DNA of 39,483 nucleotides from Saccoglossus kowalevskii. Taxonomy: Eukaryota; Hemichordata; Enteropneusta; Harrimaniidae. Made by a program: the position numbers and the translations under genes. Positions 35,631 to 39,483 of this stretch are shown here, piece after piece. The notes under the pieces are model-generated. The model did no database searches, was not told where the DNA came from, and saw only the letters and a program-made list of their open reading frames with translations. Within the stretch, counting starts at the first letter, position 1, and every line of letters begins with the position of its first letter. The stretch is from the NCBI RefSeq assembly GCF_000003605.2, contig NW_003155248.1, forward strand, positions 37,737 through 77,219. The letters run 5' to 3'.

Positions 35631-37342
35631 CAAATAGACTACAATCGTCCCAAAGATAGGTATATTCCGAAACACTCAAATTAAATTGGAGCACCCCCTA
35701 AAATGCTAAATCAAACTGACTTTCCATCAAATAACACAATATGTTAAGTACAGTGATGTGTCCATATTATATGTAACAGGCGAAAAAGTCACGTAAAACA
35801 GTTACTCCAAAAACAGAGCATAATTTCTGACATGGCTACATATAGCGATAAATTATAGCGAAGCGTAATAAACTGAGCACACGTTTAAGCATCAGGTCAG
35901 GCCAAAATGACGCAGACTTTGACACGAAGATCGGTTGTCAACTGCGGATGTGAAACAAATGAGAACGCATATTTCGCTTGGTGCGACAACAGCGCCCTCA
36001 CATTGATTGCGCCACTTAAATTACTTTGTTTATAAGGGTTTCAAGTCAAATTGGTTATCATGACTATTTACCTATATATTCATTTCACTTTTGATTTGCA
36101 TGACTTCTTGATAATTGTGAACAGTATACAGTATGTGATTTTGGTGGCTGGAAATTATGTAGCTGACCTTTTTTTCTAAAATTGCGGAGTTGGTTGGGCG
36201 GGGTGAAGTCTGAGGTTTTCGAGGCGAATTGTTGCGTCCCACGAATTTCTATTCGCCACAAAATATAGCATCCAGAACGAGCCCCTAGATGGTTGTTGTT
36301 ATATAAATATTGTGTGACTGTAATTACTGTTACTGTATTTTGAAACTCGAGTGCGTAGTTTAATCCAGGAAAAAAAGAGAAATTTCATGTGCTAGATCCC
36401 TCACAACGTGTAGGACTACTTTATCTGAAATGTTTTGATCAATTTGATGTGACAGCTGGTATTCCTGTGACACCGTACATATCACTGGCTGGAACTCACA
36501 CATAAAGTGACTAGGCAATGTGTGTAAAACTGGCGAAATATCAATTGATGTGTCCTCTTTTTCGGAGCTAATTTTTGATGAATTTCTACAGTTATTACCT
36601 TACAATGTAACGGATTTTAAGGAGTGTTTGCATAGAGAATAAAAGCTTAATCCTAATTATTCACAACATTCTGGATAAGCATGATCACCAGAGAGCTCAA
36701 TGGGGTCTGTTTTTCTGAAGAAAGTCCATCTGTATACACAGTCAATTAATACATTGAAGGCAGTTTGTCACTTATTTTCCTGTTTACTGGGAAATTACAC
36801 TCAGATATATCGTCTGTGCGCACGTCGGTTTATCTACAACTAATTTCCATTATAATATATGACAAATTAAATAAGAGTCTTAAAAATGATGTTCACATAA
36901 AGAATATATCAATATGATCACGCAAAAGACGCGATTTCATTAGAATACGAGACTTAATTCTACATAGTACGACGTAAAATAATAAGCGACTGGCCATGCA
37001 TGAACTGTTGAAAACAATTTAATATGTTATTAGCCGATATGATGAATGTGACAAAGAAACGATTATTATTGTAAGTGTTTTTCATCACTCACCATCCTGT
37101 TTCTGCAGTAATAGTTTCTTAAGTGATAATAATATATATCACATGGTATGGTTCAGCGGTTTATAATGGTTTATAGTTTAAATTTTATAAACTGCAAGCA
37201 TCTTTTATTTTATGTTTTTATATTACTTCAAACCCTGCAAAGAAAAGTATGTATAGAATCATGGGAAGAAACGGTGTGCATTGCCGTGTTATAAGTGTCA
37301 TAAAGGTGATTGACAGGTCATACTTCCTTTAAACTCTGGAAA

Positions 37343-37431
37343 GACAGTTGGAATCTACCAGGTGTGCTTGTGATTTACACGACAAGGGATTTTTACAGCT
37401 TTGAAATGACAACTGGAATCTACCAGGTGTG
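37343..37431 (+). repeat. Local duplication (GGAATCTACCAGGTGTG)
   Basis: GACAGTTGGAATCTACCAGG at 37343 recurs at 37408 as GACAACTGGAATCTACCAGG. Both are followed by TGTG, and both are preceded by a CT(G)GAAA or CTTTGAAA context. The period is 65 bases. Confidence 0.7.
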
Positions 37432-37783
37432 TTGTTATTTGAATAAAAAAAGAATGTATATGATCTAATGAGTTGCCTACGTGAAACATCCGCTAGCAAG
37501 ATCACATTTTGACAGACTGAGAACAGTTTAGGTTCATTAATTCTACTGTGTATCCTGTGTGTAGCTGCTGAGATATTGTGAGACAAGTAATACAGGCTTC
37601 AACCCCTGCTTTTAGTGGTGCCCTTCAGAATAGCAGAGTTTCTCTGCAAGCAAGACTCGTGTATTTCTTCGTTGTTGTGTTGCAGAAGCCATTGACTGTC
37701 ATCCATTTCTACATACTGGAACTGTGAGTGATCACCAATGTACACTTCATTTGGCAATACCCTATATTACTAACTTTGCTCAT

Positions 37784-39483
37784 GTAACTGCCTATCCAAA
37801 TTATTCCAGAACTTCCTATCAAACTCATTCCTGGACTATCTACCAACTTTTTCGAGGACTGCCTAACGAACTTATGCTTTAACTGCTTACCAAATTATTC
37901 CTGGACTGCCTACCCACGTATTCCTGAACTGCCTACCCAAATTATTCCTGGACTGTCTATCCACCGTATTCCTCAACCGCAAAACCAACTAGTTCCTGGT
38001 TCGCATATCAAACTTATTCCTGGATTGGCTACCCACCTAACTTATTCCTGGACTGCTTACTTAATTTTTTCCTGGACTGCCAACGCAAATTATTTCAGGA
38101 TTGCCTACCCAACTTATTCCTCAATTGCCTACCTATCTTATTCCTGGACTGCCAAACCAACTTATTCTGGGACTGCCTACTAACTTATTCTTGGACTGCT
38201 TACCCAATTTATTTCTGGACTGCCTACCCAACTTATTCCTTGACTGACTACACACCTTATTATAGACTGCCTACCCAAATTATTCTTGGACTGCCTACCC
38301 AACTTATTCCGGGACTGCTCACAAACTAATTCAGTAACTGCATATCCAAATTATTCCAGAACTGCCTATCAAACTCTTTCCTGGACTATCTACCAACTTA
38401 TTCGGGGACTGTCTACTCAACTTATGCCTGCACTGCCTATCTACTTATTCCTAGACTGCCTACCCAACTCATTTCTGGGCTGCCAAACCAACTTATGCTT
38501 GGACTGCCTACCAACGGATTCCTGGACTGAATATCCAAATTATTACTGGACTGCCTACCCAACTCATTCCTGGACTGCCTACCCACCTCAATCCTGGACT
38601 GCAAAACCAACTTATTGATGGACTGCTTAACAACTCATTCCTGGTTTGCCTACCCAAATTATTCGTGGACTGCCCATCCAACTCATTCCCTGGCAGATTA
38701 CAAAACTTATTTTTGGACTGTCTACCCAACTTATTCCTGGACTGCCTACCCTCGTTATTCCTGGACTGCCAAACCAAATAATTCTTGACTGCTTACCAAC
38801 TCATTCTTGGTTTGCCTACCCAACTTATTCCTGGACTGGCTACCCAACTTATTGGTAGACTGACTATCCAACTTATTCCTGAACTGCTTACCTAACTTAT
38901 TCCTGGACTGCCAAACCAAATAATTCTTGACTGCTTACCAACTCATTTTTGGTTTGCCTACCCAACTTATTCCTGGACTGGCTACCCAACTTATTGGTAG
39001 ACTGACTATCCAACTTATTCCTGAACTGCTTACCTAACTTATTCCTGGACTGCCTACCACCGGATTCGTGGACTGCCTACCCAAATTATTTCTGGACTCT
39101 CTACCCAACTTATACCTGGACTGACTACCCACCTTATTCCTGGACTGCCTACCAATTTATTCCTTGACTGCCTACCTAAACTATATATTTCTGGACTGCC
39201 TACCCAATTTATTCTTGGACTGACTACCCACCTTAATTCTGGACTGCCAATTCAACTTATTGCTGTACTGCTTTCCAACTCGTTCCTGGATTGTCTACCT
39301 TAATTATTCCTGGACTGCCCATCCAACTCATTCCTGGGCAGCCTACAAAACATATTCCTCGACTGCCTACACAACTTTTTCCTGAACTGCTAATCCAACT
39401 TATTCATTGACAGCCTACGCTACCTATTCTTGAACTGCCTATCAACTTATTCCTGGACTGCCTAAACAATTTATTTGTGGACT
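37784..39483 (+). repeat. 24-bp minisatellite array (CTGCCTACCCAACTTATTCC)
   Basis: About 70 variants of the 24-base unit TGGA-CTGCCTACCCAACTTATTCC fill 1.7 kb and run off the window end. Some units are 23 bases. Higher-order copies exist: 37784 onward recurs at 38334 (550 bases apart), and a block starting at 38769 recurs nearly unchanged at 38911 (142 bases apart). Because 24 is a multiple of three, both strands give spurious open frames with (LPTQLIPG)n or (SWTAYPTY)n. These are not genes. Confidence 0.95.

Larger units (their letters stand above)
34511..37780. other. Gene-free region
   Basis: No exon could be supported. It contains a CGGGGT...ACCCCG hairpin (35180-35200), an X-box-like GTTGCTAAGCAAC (35618-35630) and a 65-base-period duplication (37343-37431). 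Confidence 0.5.

Noticed and set aside
38286-38858. Repetitive frames on both strands, such as (SWTAYPTY)n
   Set aside because: They are translations of the 24-base minisatellite. A period divisible by three keeps several frames open, 23-base units break them, and there is no start or splice context.

Overview
This window looks like nuclear DNA from an animal, most likely a marine invertebrate. It is AT-rich and has no long open reading frames. Its coding content is a set of short exons with GT..AG boundaries, separated by introns of 0.1 to 4.2 kb. It also holds much minisatellite and microsatellite DNA and dispersed repeats. The recognisable domains (EGF-like and PAN/Apple-like) are metazoan in style. 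I cannot name the species or phylum. Nothing looks bacterial: there are no operons, rRNA or CRISPR arrays.

Layout. 1-11.9 kb has no gene I can support. It holds a minisatellite (5.2-5.45 kb), a tRNA-like SINE-type fragment (5.93 kb), a degenerate duplication centred on RFX X-box-like palindromes (6.9-7.3 kb), octamer-containing repeats (7.7-8.1 kb), copy A of a dispersed repeat (8.5-9.5 kb) and a weak protein-like frame (9.8-10.2 kb). 11.96-17.94 kb is gene 1: five exons encoding a predicted 226-residue type II membrane protein. It has a short cytosolic tail, an RRRR stop, one membrane span, a Thr/Ser/Asp-rich stalk, one six-Cys EGF-like module and one PAN/Apple-like module. 18.47-19.01 kb is a decayed third copy of the 5' part of the same gene. 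24.25-31.48 kb is gene 2, a paralogue (233 residues) with the same five-exon plan and identical intron phases. Its 4.2 kb third intron carries two minisatellites and a CpG-richer patch. 31.6-35 kb is a mosaic of GC/CpG-richer probable mobile-element debris, a 122-bp-period repeat and copy B of the dispersed repeat. From about 37.78 kb to the window end runs a roughly 24-bp minisatellite with higher-order structure.

Functionally, the window is a tandem array of small cell-surface receptors or adhesion proteins: gene, relic, gene. The intron phases are 0-1-1-1. Every extracellular module is therefore a phase-1 cassette, the usual signature of exon-shuffled extracellular proteins. Basic-cluster/TM, EGF and PAN parts are well conserved, while the N-terminal tail and stalk have diverged. 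EGF and PAN modules are binding modules in other proteins, but the ligand cannot be read from sequence. I assembled all exon boundaries by eye from splice consensus, phase and paralogue comparison, and transcripts would be needed to confirm them.
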